Shown here: positions 7,788 through 16,311 of the stretch, in pieces
Layout of the letters: each line of letters opens with the position of its first letter
Numbering within the stretch: the stretch's first letter is position 1
Source: Paracoccus wurundjeri
GTDB taxonomy: Bacteria; Pseudomonadota; Alphaproteobacteria; Rhodobacterales; Rhodobacteraceae
Direction of reading: 5' to 3'
Length of the DNA: 64,000 nt
Assembly (NCBI RefSeq): GCF_030678915.1
Contig: NZ_JAUUTZ010000022.1
Span: 1-64,000 of the forward strand
Notes under the pieces: model-generated
What the model was told of the DNA's origin: nothing
What the model saw: only the letters and a program-made list of their open reading frames with translations
Databases searched by the model: none
Position numbers and translations under genes: made by a program

Positions 7788-9416
7788 TTACACATTGCGC
7801 AGGCGGCTTTCGATCAGCAGCCCTTCTTCATCCAGTATCGGATGGGCGACCGAGACGAGATGCGCATTGATGCGCTTGAGATCGCGCAGAATATCAAGAT
7901 GAAGGGAGGATGTTTCGCGGCTTTGCTGATGCCCGTCGCGCAGGCGCACCAGATGGCGCTGGGCCGACTGACGTTCCCGATTACGGATCTCGATCTTCTG
8001 TTCCATCAGTTGTCGGGCCAGTTCGATATCCCGTGTCATGAAAATCGTCTGCGCCATCTGCAATGTTTCCATCGTCATCAGGAACAGGGCGTCCAGTTCC
8101 TGATAGCCGGCATCCGAGAAGCGCAGTTGCAAGCCGATCTTCTTGCGAACGCTTACGGTAAGGCCCTTTTCGATGATGTCCCCGACATGTTCCAGATTGA
8201 TGACATAATCAAGGATCGTGATCGACTGGCGCCGGTCATGCTCATCCGCGTCCCGGCCCAGCCGCGAGAGATAGGTTTTCACCTGCTGCTGGCGCAAATC
8301 CACCCTGTCCTCGAGTACCGTCACCTCTGACAATGAGCTGCTGTCGTTTCTGGTGAATGCCAGCCTGGTCTGATCAAGCATGCGGGCGATGTCATCACCG
8401 ATCGACAATGCCTGCCTGCTGGCACCCCCAAGGGCAAGCGCAGGCACTTCGAGCGCCTGGTCGTCAAGCCATTGCGGCGGGGCTTCTCCGCTTGGTTCGG
8501 CGTCAGGCAGGAAATGGGCAAGGCTGCGCGAGATCAGGCCGGTAAACGGCGCGATGCAGACAGCCAACAGAACATTGAAGGCCAGATGCGCTTCGACGGC
8601 CAATCCGGTCATGGTCATGGGAACTGTTTCCAGTGCCGCACCGAATTGACCCGCAAATGGCAGCACCAAAAGGCAGCCGGCCGCGCGGATCATCAGGTTT
8701 CCGACCGTCAGACGCCGGGCCGCGATGCTGCCTTTTGCAGTGGCCAGAACCGGGGGAATTGCGCCGCCCAGATTGGCCCCAAGCACCAGAACAACAGTCA
8801 GGCCGACGGGAATGTTCAATGTCATCACCAGCAGCACCGCCGCAAGCGAAGATGAACAGATTGCAGCAATAATCGCCGCGAATAACAGCGCAACCGGCCA
8901 TGACGCATCCAGCATGGTCAGAAAGGCCGCGATCTCGGAAGATTCGCGCAAAGGCTGCGTTCCGACTTCCAACAGCGCCAGCGATACCAGCATAAGGCCA
9001 AGCCCGATCAATGCCCGGCCGCTGCCGCTGATGGCTGGCTTTTCGCGACGGCTTGCGGCGAACCCGGCAAGGATCAGTGCAGGTGCAATGGCCTGAAATC
9101 CGACAGAGATCACTAATGCCGTCAAAGCCGTGCCGACATTCGCCCCCAGAAGCACGATCTGGGACATGCGGGCGCCGATCAGGTTCCGGTCGCGAAAAGA
9201 GGCCGTAAGAAGCGCCGTTGCCGTAGAGGATTGCAGCCCCAGCGTTGCGACAACACCGGAAAGGAACGCCCGCGGCCCCGTCCGGGTACCCAGACCAAGT
9301 GCCGTTTTCAACCGGATGCCGAAAGCGGTCGTTATGCCGTCACGTACAAGCCCGAGCCCGAACAGAAGCAGGGCAACGGCCCCGCCGATCTGAAAGAAGA
9401 CAACGAATGATGCCAT
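7788..9416 (-). CDS. Na+/phosphate cotransporter family protein with C-terminal PhoU-like domain
   Basis: A 542-residue inner-membrane protein. The N-terminal ~320 residues hold two Na_Pi_cotrans repeats with about eight membrane segments; the first repeat contains the family's GLQSSTATALLTASF motif, and the second a serine-rich AICSSSLAAVLLVMTLN segment. From about residue 340 the protein is soluble and helical, with a PhoU-like domain containing acidic helices (TVLEDRVDLRQQQVKTYLSRL, NLEHVGDIIEKGL). This layout matches YjbB/NptA-type phosphate symporters or exporters. Nothing around it concerns phosphate, so the substrate rests on family. Confidence 0.85.
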   Translation of the reverse strand: MASFVVFFQIGGAVALLLFGLGLVRDGITTAFGIRLKTALGLGTRTGPRAFLSGVVATLGLQSSTATALLTASFRDRNLIGARMSQIVLLGANVGTALTALVISVGFQAIAPALILAGFAASRREKPAISGSGRALIGLGLMLVSLALLEVGTQPLRESSEIAAFLTMLDASWPVALLFAAIIAAICSSSLAAVLLVMTLNIPVGLTVVLVLGANLGGAIPPVLATAKGSIAARRLTVGNLMIRAAGCLLVLPFAGQFGAALETVPMTMTGLAVEAHLAFNVLLAVCIAPFTGLISRSLAHFLPDAEPSGEAPPQWLDDQALEVPALALGGASRQALSIGDDIARMLDQTRLAFTRNDSSSLSEVTVLEDRVDLRQQQVKTYLSRLGRDADEHDRRQSITILDYVINLEHVGDIIEKGLTVSVRKKIGLQLRFSDAGYQELDALFLMTMETLQMAQTIFMTRDIELARQLMEQKIEIRNRERQSAQRHLVRLRDGHQQSRETSSLHLDILRDLKRINAHLVSVAHPILDEEGLLIESRLRNV

Positions 9417-9794
9417 ATCTGTTCCTGGCGGTTCTTCCTCGCGCGATCATAGTCAAGAGCAAACCAATCTGAGTCCCTCTTTCGGTACGAGGTCAATGAT
9501 TTCTTCTGATTTTGGGCTATTTCTTGCGTATCTGCGGCATAAATAATGGCTTGACCATGCGGTTTCAGCCAATCTGGCGCAGCCATGTGATGCGGTCTGG
9601 ACGAAACCGGCCTTTGATCCCGTCGGCCCGTCCTGCGACCGGAGGCGCAACGATCGACGCCCGATCTCCTCGCCGCTCTGCGGATCATCGGCCAAGGGAA
9701 AATCATCGCATGATACCTGCCGGTAGACGCCGGCGAATATTTCGTTCTTATTGTTGCATGATCTGCTGCACCCGGCATTGCGAAGGGGGAGAGG
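9417..9794. other. Intergenic region between two divergent genes; no gene seen
   Basis: These 378 bases separate the divergent Na/phosphate symporter and the polytopic membrane protein. No frame has coding character with a credible start. The only structure I see is a short hairpin, GCCGG (9719-9723) with CCGGC (9730-9734), followed by a T-rich run, in the upstream leader of the plus-strand gene. That gene's ribosome binding site GGGGGAGAGG abuts its ATG at 9795. Promoters for both genes must lie here, but I cannot place them with confidence. Confidence 0.5.
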
Positions 9795-11126
9795 ATGACG
9801 GATGCGATCAAAGTGATCAGCCAGCATCTCAGGCTGACCGGCAGCCTGTTCTATCGTTATGCGCTTCTGCTGTCAGCGATTTGGGCCGCAGGGACTGTAC
9901 TGGACCAGCTTCTTCTGCGCGCGGCGGTCTGGATCGGTCTGCAAAACCGCCTTCTCGGGCTGGTCGCCATCGCACCGGTCATCCTGCTTCAGCTTGTCAT
10001 CTTCGTGGTGTTTTTCGTGATTCTGAGAAACGGCTTGCCCCGGATGCGCATGCGGATGCTGCTACGCCGCAGGCAACCCGCGCCAGAGCCGGAACCCGGT
10101 ACCGCCGAAACCGAGGCGCCGCCCCCCGGTTTCGCGATTGCCCTTCTGGCGGTGCTTGTTCCCTTTTACGGCTATTACGCCGGATGGGGTCTTTTGGGCG
10201 ATACGCTGCGTAGCTATTCGCAGATCTTCCTTGCCACCCAGATGTCGCAAATTGATTTCAACGACCCCAAGGCGACTCCCACGGCTCTTGAAGTCAGCCA
10301 GACCGGCTGGGTGATCCTTGCCGTCCTGCTGGTCTGGGCGATCCGCAAATTTGCAAAATATTTCAGCGAACGCACCGGGAAGCAGTCCTGGTCGATGCTG
10401 ATCGTCCTGTGCGAGGCAACCTGGGCGCTTTTGGGTCTGTATGTCATCTCGGGCTGGAAGAACGAGATTGCCGGGTGGATGGCAAATCTGCCGCCGCCGG
10501 GCGACCTGATGAACTGGTTTGTCTCGGAGGCATCGGCCGCGATTACCGATGCCTCGGCGATGCCGGTCGACTGGCCCCCTGCACCGCAGCTTTGGCCGAC
10601 CGTCAAAGCGCTTTTCTGGTATGCGCTCTTGCCTCTGGTCTGGTTCAATCTTGGTGCTATCGTCTATGGTCACGATATGAACGCGGTGCGCGGCGAGACG
10701 GATCGCTTGGCGGGCCGGGCGCTACGCCGCTGGGAAGCCCTGCCGAAGCCAGTTACCGATTTCCTCGGACATTTCTGGAGAGGGGTGATCAAACGCTGGC
10801 ATGCGGTGACGAATGGCATCCTGCTGGCAGCTTCCGCGGGCTTTGCATTGACTGCCTCGGTGCTGGTGCTGTGGCGGCTTGTCGACTGGCTGGGAAACTG
10901 GGCCTGGATCGGGCTTGCTCACCTGATCGGGCCGCAGGACATGCAGATGTGGCAGATCGCTTCTGTGCCGCTGAACGTGCTTTTCGACGCCCCCGGAGCA
11001 CCGCCGGGCGGGCTTCTGGTCAGTCCCTTGCAATTCTGCATCCTCGCGGCCGGGCTTGAACTTGCCGGGCGCGCGCAGGACGCAGCGCAACAGGCTAGCC
11101 GGGCGGCAGCTGCATCACCGGGTTGA
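9795..11126 (+). CDS. Polytopic membrane protein of unknown function
   Basis: A 443-residue protein I do not recognise. It has roughly seven or eight hydrophobic segments: about 20-45, 48-80, 112-135, 168-190, 200-220, 270-295, 335-365, and a C-terminal stretch near 415-430. A basic arginine-rich loop (RMRMRMLLRRRQP) and a Pro/Glu linker lie between segments two and three. No transporter or enzyme motif is visible. A strong ribosome binding site precedes the start. Its 3' end overlaps by 32 bp the 3' end of an opposing gene that begins a run of three small membrane-anchored proteins. The two units may be functionally related, but only position supports that. Confidence 0.65.
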   Translation: MTDAIKVISQHLRLTGSLFYRYALLLSAIWAAGTVLDQLLLRAAVWIGLQNRLLGLVAIAPVILLQLVIFVVFFVILRNGLPRMRMRMLLRRRQPAPEPEPGTAETEAPPPGFAIALLAVLVPFYGYYAGWGLLGDTLRSYSQIFLATQMSQIDFNDPKATPTALEVSQTGWVILAVLLVWAIRKFAKYFSERTGKQSWSMLIVLCEATWALLGLYVISGWKNEIAGWMANLPPPGDLMNWFVSEASAAITDASAMPVDWPPAPQLWPTVKALFWYALLPLVWFNLGAIVYGHDMNAVRGETDRLAGRALRRWEALPKPVTDFLGHFWRGVIKRWHAVTNGILLAASAGFALTASVLVLWRLVDWLGNWAWIGLAHLIGPQDMQMWQIASVPLNVLFDAPGAPPGGLLVSPLQFCILAAGLELAGRAQDAAQQASRAAAASPG

Positions 11127-11646
11127 GTGGCAATGACAACGCATCCGGGCGCGTATTCAGACCCGAGATCTCAAGCCTGAGCCCACCCACAACATCGGCC
11201 GGCACCAGAAAGGGCTGCCCTGAAAAAGAGGGGCTGCCATCTTCCGGCGGCATACTCAAAGACTGGTTGCAGCTTTGCTCATAGGGGTCATCGCCAAGGA
11301 ACCGGATGATCTGAGCCCCCGCCGCATTGGCAAGTGGAAGCCATTTGCGCCCGCTGCCATCGGTCAGGGCGATATCGCAGCTTAGCCAATCGCGCATCCG
11401 ATCCGGCTCTGCCTGCAATCCCAGCCGCAGATAAAGCAAGGCACGGTCAGGCGCCGCAGGCAGGATCATCGCCCGCGTCTGATCCACGAAGACCCTGACG
11501 CCATGCAATTCGCCCTCGGACCGGTCAGATTGCGCGACATCCCAGTTCCTGCCGCGCCGCAATTCCTTCAGATCCGGCCATGCAACGATCAGGACCGACA
11601 GGCCGAAGAAGAACAATGTCGCGATGACAAGCCCGATCGATTTCAT
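11095..11646 (-). CDS. Membrane-anchored protein of unknown function (third of three)
   Basis: A 183-residue protein with one N-terminal membrane segment (IGLVIATLFFFGLSVLIVAWP) and a mainly beta-predicted soluble domain that has two cysteines, in WLSCDIAL and EQSCNQSL, possibly a disulfide outside the cytoplasm. No family is recognised. Its ATG overlaps the stop of the gene before it (ATGA), so it is the last of a tightly coupled three-gene unit. It overlaps the opposing polytopic gene by 32 bp at the 3' end. Confidence 0.65.
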   Translation of the reverse strand: MKSIGLVIATLFFFGLSVLIVAWPDLKELRRGRNWDVAQSDRSEGELHGVRVFVDQTRAMILPAAPDRALLYLRLGLQAEPDRMRDWLSCDIALTDGSGRKWLPLANAAGAQIIRFLGDDPYEQSCNQSLSMPPEDGSPSFSGQPFLVPADVVGGLRLEISGLNTRPDALSLPLNPVMQLPPG

Positions 11647-12191
11647 GGTCCCAGCCTCAGGATGGCTTCATGCGCGGGGGGCGAATCCGGCGGGGCAAGA
11701 AGCAGCGTGCCGTCAAGCGGCGGATCGAGTCGCAGCGACAGCAGGGCAGAACCGCCTTCGATCTCATCGGGTGGAAGCTCGAATATCGCGAATGTCTTGC
11801 TGTTCACGCCCGGCTGAAGCCAAAGCTGGTCGATCTGCCCGGGCACATCCGCAATGCGCGAGGTCGCGCGATAGCGACGCTTGCTTGCTCCGACCCAGGT
11901 CGCAGAAAGCATGGCCGATTCCCGGGTTCCCGACAGGACGAAATCCGCAACCAGAAAGATTCCGTCGGTATCGCGGGTAATTTCGGTTCCATAACGGCTG
12001 AACTGGATCCGGTCGGCACTGCGCCAATTTTCGAACCGCCCCGAAATCAGTCGCGTCTCTCCTGTCTCTCCGGGTTTCACCGATGTGACAAAGGGACGGA
12101 CCGCGCTGTTGTAATCGGGATTGGTCAACATCATCGCGCCAAGCAGCACGATAGCGGCAAGCCCGATCACGATATTGACGAAGGTTTTCAT
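11643..12191 (-). CDS. Membrane-anchored beta-rich protein of unknown function (second of three)
   Basis: A 182-residue protein starting MKTFVNIVIG, with a membrane anchor at about residues 4-23 and then an extracytoplasmic domain. The alternating pattern FLVADFVLSGTRES, LSATWVGASKRRYRATSRI, LQPGVNSKTFAIFELP and LLSLRLDPPL suggests an Ig-like beta sandwich of the DUF4352/telokin-like sort. That is a pattern judgement, not a match. The start was chosen for the 4-bp ATGA overlap with the upstream gene's stop; the frame continues upstream only inside that gene. Confidence 0.65.
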   Translation of the reverse strand: MKTFVNIVIGLAAIVLLGAMMLTNPDYNSAVRPFVTSVKPGETGETRLISGRFENWRSADRIQFSRYGTEITRDTDGIFLVADFVLSGTRESAMLSATWVGASKRRYRATSRIADVPGQIDQLWLQPGVNSKTFAIFELPPDEIEGGSALLSLRLDPPLDGTLLLAPPDSPPAHEAILRLGP

Positions 12192-12775
12192 GGCGCTGCC
12201 TCGGGCTCGGCAGTCATCCGCGCTTCCGGAACGAAAACAAGCCAACTCGCCTGTCCGTAAAGATTGTCCCGAAGCTTGAAGGTCTGGCGCGAGAAGGCAA
12301 TCTCGACCGTTTGCGGCTGCCACGGTGTCGGCAGCGTCCAGACCAGCGCGATCTTTTCCGGGATACGCGGCTGAAGCTCGTATAGCGGCGCGTCGTCCCG
12401 CATCAGGACGATCTCGGGCGGTGCAAGCGGGTTTTCACCGATCGTCAGCAGCGGCGGATGTTCAGGACTGCCGAAGACCGCGTTCTGCGTCTTGCCCGTA
12501 ACATTCTCGACCGACGCGGTCAGGACAAGCTGATCAGGCTGATCGGGACTGCGGCGCAGTTGCAGCGCCTCGGGTGTGAACAGACTGCGGCCAAGGTCGA
12601 TCGTCTCGCCGAAACTGGTCGTAGCGATTTCGGAGGGCGCCCGCGCCTGATCGATCCTCAGCCACCAGCTCAGAAGCACGGCAGCCGCGATTCCGGCGGT
12701 CGCCAGAAGGCGCAGCCAGAGACGTCGAAACAGATGGAGCTTCGCATCGGCCATGCCGTATCTGAGCGTGGCCAA
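12188..12775 (-). CDS. Membrane-anchored beta-rich protein of unknown function (first of three)
   Basis: Up to 195 residues; the start could also be the second Met at 12754 (MADAKLHLF). A basic N-terminus and one membrane segment (LLATAGIAAAVLLSWWL) precede a beta-rich domain with LVLTASVENVTGK and IALVWTLPTPWQP. In size, anchoring and strand pattern it resembles the two genes that follow, which it overlaps by 4 bp, so the three may be divergent paralogues. It begins 81 bp after emrA and could be part of the same transcript. Confidence 0.62.
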   Translation of the reverse strand: MATLRYGMADAKLHLFRRLWLRLLATAGIAAAVLLSWWLRIDQARAPSEIATTSFGETIDLGRSLFTPEALQLRRSPDQPDQLVLTASVENVTGKTQNAVFGSPEHPPLLTIGENPLAPPEIVLMRDDAPLYELQPRIPEKIALVWTLPTPWQPQTVEIAFSRQTFKLRDNLYGQASWLVFVPEARMTAEPEAAP

Positions 12776-12856
12776 CAGGCAAGATCAAGATCAAATGCCT
12801 GCCTGCAAGGCATGTCCATGCCCCCGGGCGCAAGCCGCGCCTCCGGTTCGCAGAAA

Positions 12857-13903
12857 TCAGCTTCCCGGCATATGATCGATATCCACCCGCACCACGACCG
12901 ACAGGCCCGGCGCCAGATATTCCGACATCTCCTGATCCGGATCGATCGAAATGCGGACGGGCAGACGCTGTGCGATCTTGGTGAAATTGCCGGTTGCGTT
13001 CGAACCTGACATGACACTGAATTCCGATGCCGTCGCGGGCGAGAACGCCTCGACCTTGCCGGTGAATTCCCGCCCCTGCATCGCATCGACGGTGAAGGTC
13101 ACGGTTTCCCCGACACGCATCCCGCGCAATCCGGTTTCCTTGAAATTGGCCACGATCCAGATATCCTCGCCGACATGCGACGCCAAAGCCGTGCCGGTGG
13201 TGACATATTGTCCCTTGCGCACCGCAATCTGGCCAAGCCGCCCCGCCGATGGCGCACGGATCACGGTATTCTCCAGATCGATCCGGGCCAGTTCAACCGC
13301 CGCCTCGGCAGCGGCGATATCCGCCTGCCGCGAGGAAAGCGCGACTTTTGCCGAATTGATCGCCTCGCGCTGCACGTCAAGCGCGGCTTCAGCCTGCGTC
13401 ACCGATGCCCGTGCCTGCCGCAGCGCCAGTTGCGACTCGTCTTCGGAGGATTGCGAGGCCACGCCCCGCTCACGCAGCGCATGCGCGCGGTCCCAGCTTG
13501 CCTCCGAGGTTTCCAGCCCGGATCTTGCCGATGCAAGCATGGCCTCGTTCGAACGCATGGTCGCTTCTGCCGACCGGACATCCTGTTCACCAACTTCCAG
13601 CGCAGCCTTTGCCGCCTCGAGCTGGGCTTCGGCCTGCGCGAGTTTCTGGCGATAGCTCTGATCGTCGATCCGCGCGATGACGTCGCCCTCCTTGACGGTC
13701 TGGAAATCCTTGACCGCCACGTCGCTGACATAGCCGGAAAGCTGCGGGGCGATGGTTGTGATTCTGCCACGGATATAGGCGTTCTCGGTCGTCGGCTCGG
13801 CAGGCTGGAAAGGCGGCAGATGCCAGGCGAATAACAGCAGCAGAATACCCGCAATGCCGATGATGACTGCAATGATTGTGGGAAGAATATGGGTCTTGTT
13901 CAT
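12857..13903 (-). CDS. emrA: HlyD/EmrA-type periplasmic adaptor of an MFS efflux pump
   Basis: A 348-residue membrane-fusion protein. It has one N-terminal membrane helix (IIAVIIGIAGILLLLFAW), then a barrel-sandwich half motif (ENAYIRGRITTIAPQLSGYVSDVAVKDFQTVKEGDVIARID). A long alanine-rich coiled-coil hairpin covers about residues 90-215. The second lipoyl half (ENTVIRAPSAGRLGQIAVRKGQYV) and a beta-barrel (IVANFKETGLRGMRVGE) follow. EmrA proteins bridge an MFS pump to an outer-membrane channel. It overlaps emrB by 4 bp. Confidence 0.9.
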   Translation of the reverse strand: MNKTHILPTIIAVIIGIAGILLLLFAWHLPPFQPAEPTTENAYIRGRITTIAPQLSGYVSDVAVKDFQTVKEGDVIARIDDQSYRQKLAQAEAQLEAAKAALEVGEQDVRSAEATMRSNEAMLASARSGLETSEASWDRAHALRERGVASQSSEDESQLALRQARASVTQAEAALDVQREAINSAKVALSSRQADIAAAEAAVELARIDLENTVIRAPSAGRLGQIAVRKGQYVTTGTALASHVGEDIWIVANFKETGLRGMRVGETVTFTVDAMQGREFTGKVEAFSPATASEFSVMSGSNATGNFTKIAQRLPVRISIDPDQEMSEYLAPGLSVVVRVDIDHMPGS

Positions 13904-15582
13904 GTCTTCGGTTCCGTAATGTCTGAAGGTCCCTGATCGCGGGTCATCCGCTGCGCCAGCCAGTCGCGGAACACATGCAGAAGCAACGCGGTCAGGGCTC
14001 CGCCCGCGATCAGGGCAATAAGGAAATAGGCGTCGTTATAAGCCAGTACGTAGGATTGCCGGGTAACCTCCTGCACCAGCAGCGAAACCCCCTGCAACTG
14101 TTGCTGCACGGGATCGACGATCCGCGAAACCGTCATCGCGGCTCCGGCGGCGATCGCCGCGGTGGTTTGCTGACCGGTCACCGTCAACTGCTCGGCCAGC
14201 GCCTGAAAATAGCCGGCCTGACGATGATTGATGAATGTCGTGAACAGTCCCGAGCCAAGCACCCCTCCAAGGCTTTGCGTCGACAGAAACACGATCACGA
14301 AGGAAAGCAGATATTGCGGGCCTTTCGCTAATGCCGAAAGCAGCCCCATCATCGCGGCGGGCGGCATGAACAGCATACCCGCACAGCCGATCAGTGCCTG
14401 GCTGATCAGCATCTGCTCGGGCCGGGTCAGGACTGTCGAGCGGCTGTCCATCAACGCGCCGGTGAAAATCAGCACAAGCGCGGCAAGATGAAACCATTTT
14501 TCGCGCCCGGGCTTGATCCATGCTATACAGGCAAGCGCGCCCATCACGCAGGCAATCAGGATCACTGTGAACAGCGTGATCATCTGCGACGGAGCGACAT
14601 CCAGTGCCGTGAACATTCGGGGCGCGCCGCTGGACTGTTCGGACAGGATCAGACGGAACAGGAACAATGTCGCGGTCAGATGCAGAATCGCCGGGCTGGT
14701 CAGCCACCGGATGTCGATAAGCGGTTCTTTCCGGTTCAGTTCGATCGCGACGGCGCCGGTCAGGGACAGGACGGATATGGCCAGCAGAACGCCGATCCAT
14801 GCCTGCTCGGTCCAGTAATGGATCGGCCCCATGACAAAGCAGATGACCAGGCCGCCAAAGCCCACCCCGATCAGCAGGAAACTGACGATATCCAGCGATT
14901 TGATGACCCGCTCACGCGGCACCGGGCGCAGGGGCAGCAGATAGACCAGTCCCATCGACATCATCGCAAGCGCAAGCGCGACAAGATGCACCCATGTCAG
15001 CCCTCCGTCTCCTATCAGGGCGGGCGAGATGACCCGCGACAGATTCGGGGCCGACATCAGGAACAGCAGCGCAAGCGGCAAACCGATCCGCATTTTCCAT
15101 TGCTGCGGCAGGGGTTCCAGCATGTACAGAAATGCAAGCGTCGCCAGCGGCGCAGCCGCACAGCCCGACAGGAACTGAATCGTGACTGCCGATCTGAGAT
15201 CGGACATCCAGACCGCGGCGAAGGATACCAGAACATAAAGCGCGATGCCGATCTCGGCGAAACGGCGAAGGCCGTATTGCGTCCTTATCTTGATCAGCAT
15301 CAAGGGCAGCACCGCGCGCGGGATCATATAGGCCGCCATAAGCCAGGCGGCTTCCGTCGTGGTAATCCCCAGATCACCCGCAATCTGCGGCATATTGGTC
15401 GTGACAAAACCCTGCCCCAGCCCCTGCGACAGCGCCAGCACCATCGAGGCCCCCATATAGGCCATCGCCCTATATAGCGAAAATGGCGGCTCCGGTGGCG
15501 GCAGGGGCGTTTCGGTCTGCTCTTTCGAAGCTTGACCGGCCGGCGGCTGGTCGGCAAGCGGTTGATCGGTCGCGGCACTCAT
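13900..15582 (-). CDS. emrB: DHA2-family MFS multidrug exporter, EmrB type
   Basis: A 560-residue, 14-helix drug:H+ antiporter. A proline-rich cytoplasmic N-terminus precedes TM1. The TM1-3 region has NMPQIAGDLGITTTEAAWLMAAYMIPRAV, the usual EmrB start region, and the last helices give VIVFLSTQSLGGVLGSGLFTTFINHRQ. It sits between emrA and a marR gene with 4-bp overlaps on both sides, the standard emrRAB logic in the order marR-emrB-emrA. The substrate cannot be told from sequence. Confidence 0.9.
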   Translation of the reverse strand: MSAATDQPLADQPPAGQASKEQTETPLPPPEPPFSLYRAMAYMGASMVLALSQGLGQGFVTTNMPQIAGDLGITTTEAAWLMAAYMIPRAVLPLMLIKIRTQYGLRRFAEIGIALYVLVSFAAVWMSDLRSAVTIQFLSGCAAAPLATLAFLYMLEPLPQQWKMRIGLPLALLFLMSAPNLSRVISPALIGDGGLTWVHLVALALAMMSMGLVYLLPLRPVPRERVIKSLDIVSFLLIGVGFGGLVICFVMGPIHYWTEQAWIGVLLAISVLSLTGAVAIELNRKEPLIDIRWLTSPAILHLTATLFLFRLILSEQSSGAPRMFTALDVAPSQMITLFTVILIACVMGALACIAWIKPGREKWFHLAALVLIFTGALMDSRSTVLTRPEQMLISQALIGCAGMLFMPPAAMMGLLSALAKGPQYLLSFVIVFLSTQSLGGVLGSGLFTTFINHRQAGYFQALAEQLTVTGQQTTAAIAAGAAMTVSRIVDPVQQQLQGVSLLVQEVTRQSYVLAYNDAYFLIALIAGGALTALLLHVFRDWLAQRMTRDQGPSDITEPKT

Positions 15583-16007
15583 CGGTCGGCCAGCTTTCTG
15601 ATATTCGCGGCGATCTGGTCCAGCACCTGCCGGGCCGTGGCCAGATCAGCCGCATCGATATCCTGCAAAACGTCATCCCGCAGCGACTGGCTGAATTCGT
15701 TGACCTTGCTTTGGCGCCCCTTTTCGGAAAGGAAGATCACCTTCTTGCGCCCGTCATCCTCTGCCGGGCGGCATTCAACGAAGCCGTCGGCTTCAAGCGC
15801 GTCGATCTGCCGCTTCAATGTCGGCGGCTCGATCATCATGACGCGGGCAAGATCGTTTTGCGACATGCCGTCGTGCCGCGCAAGTTCCACAATAACGCGG
15901 GCGCGTGACATGGTCAGGCCCATTTCGCGGACGCATTCGTCGAAATGGCGGCGCATCAGCCGCATGACCTGCAAGAGCGAGTCGATGATGGTGGGATCGG
16001 TGGACAT
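15579..16007 (-). CDS. MarR family transcriptional regulator of the efflux operon
   Basis: A 142-residue winged-helix protein. The recognition region is HDGMSQNDLARVMMIEPPTLKRQIDALEADGFVECRPAEDDGRKKVIFLSEKG, with the wing at DDGRKK. The dimerisation helices are at both ends. As first gene of the marR-emrB-emrA unit it most likely represses its own operon and is released by pump substrates. A perfect 10-bp inverted repeat begins 17 bp upstream of its ATG and is the obvious operator. Confidence 0.9.
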   Translation of the reverse strand: MSTDPTIIDSLLQVMRLMRRHFDECVREMGLTMSRARVIVELARHDGMSQNDLARVMMIEPPTLKRQIDALEADGFVECRPAEDDGRKKVIFLSEKGRQSKVNEFSQSLRDDVLQDIDAADLATARQVLDQIAANIRKLADR

Positions 16008-16024
16008 GGGATTATGGGATTTCG

Positions 16025-16058
16025 TTAGCTGGCTTATTATATTTCATTAGCCAGCTAA
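16025..16058. promoter_or_regulatory. Inverted-repeat operator of the marR-emrBA operon
   Basis: TTAGCTGGCT (16025-16034) and AGCCAGCTAA (16049-16058) are exact reverse complements around a 14-bp AT-rich spacer. The site covers the expected promoter of the marR gene. MarR proteins typically bind such dyads to repress their own operons. Confidence 0.75.
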
Positions 16059-16311
16059 TGGTTTTCAGCGGCGGGTTCAAGTGATCTTGCGATCATTTTC
16101 GAAACCTTGCCGCCCGCCGGAATCGTCATCAATCTGGCTGTTCCTGATGCATTTGCCTCTGCAACTGCAAAAGAACCCGGCGTTTACGGAATCCCGCGCA
16201 GCAAAACGGCCCGGATCCGTTGCCTTCACATCTGTCGCCAAAGCTAACTGAAGCAGAAAACCGCGCGGCACTGCCCGCGCATCAGCGACATTATAGCGAA
16301 TCGGAGCCGCC
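16059..16311 (+). promoter_or_regulatory. Leader region of the nitrate-assimilation operon
   Basis: No gene is seen here. Two hairpins can be drawn in the leader: AACGG/CCGTT at 16205-16221, and GCGCGG/CCGCGC with a 6-nt loop at 16263-16280, about 30 bases before the start codon. In Paracoccus the nas operon leader is the target of the NasT antiterminator, so a structured leader is expected. Neither loop clearly fits the ANTAR hexaloop rule and no T-run follows, so the role is open. No sigma-54 or FNR site is convincing. Confidence 0.3.

Noticed and set aside
14488..15477. A plus-strand frame of 329 codons opposite emrB.
   Set aside because: Composition is dominated by Gln, Arg and His, as in antisense reads of membrane-protein genes, and there is no start signal.
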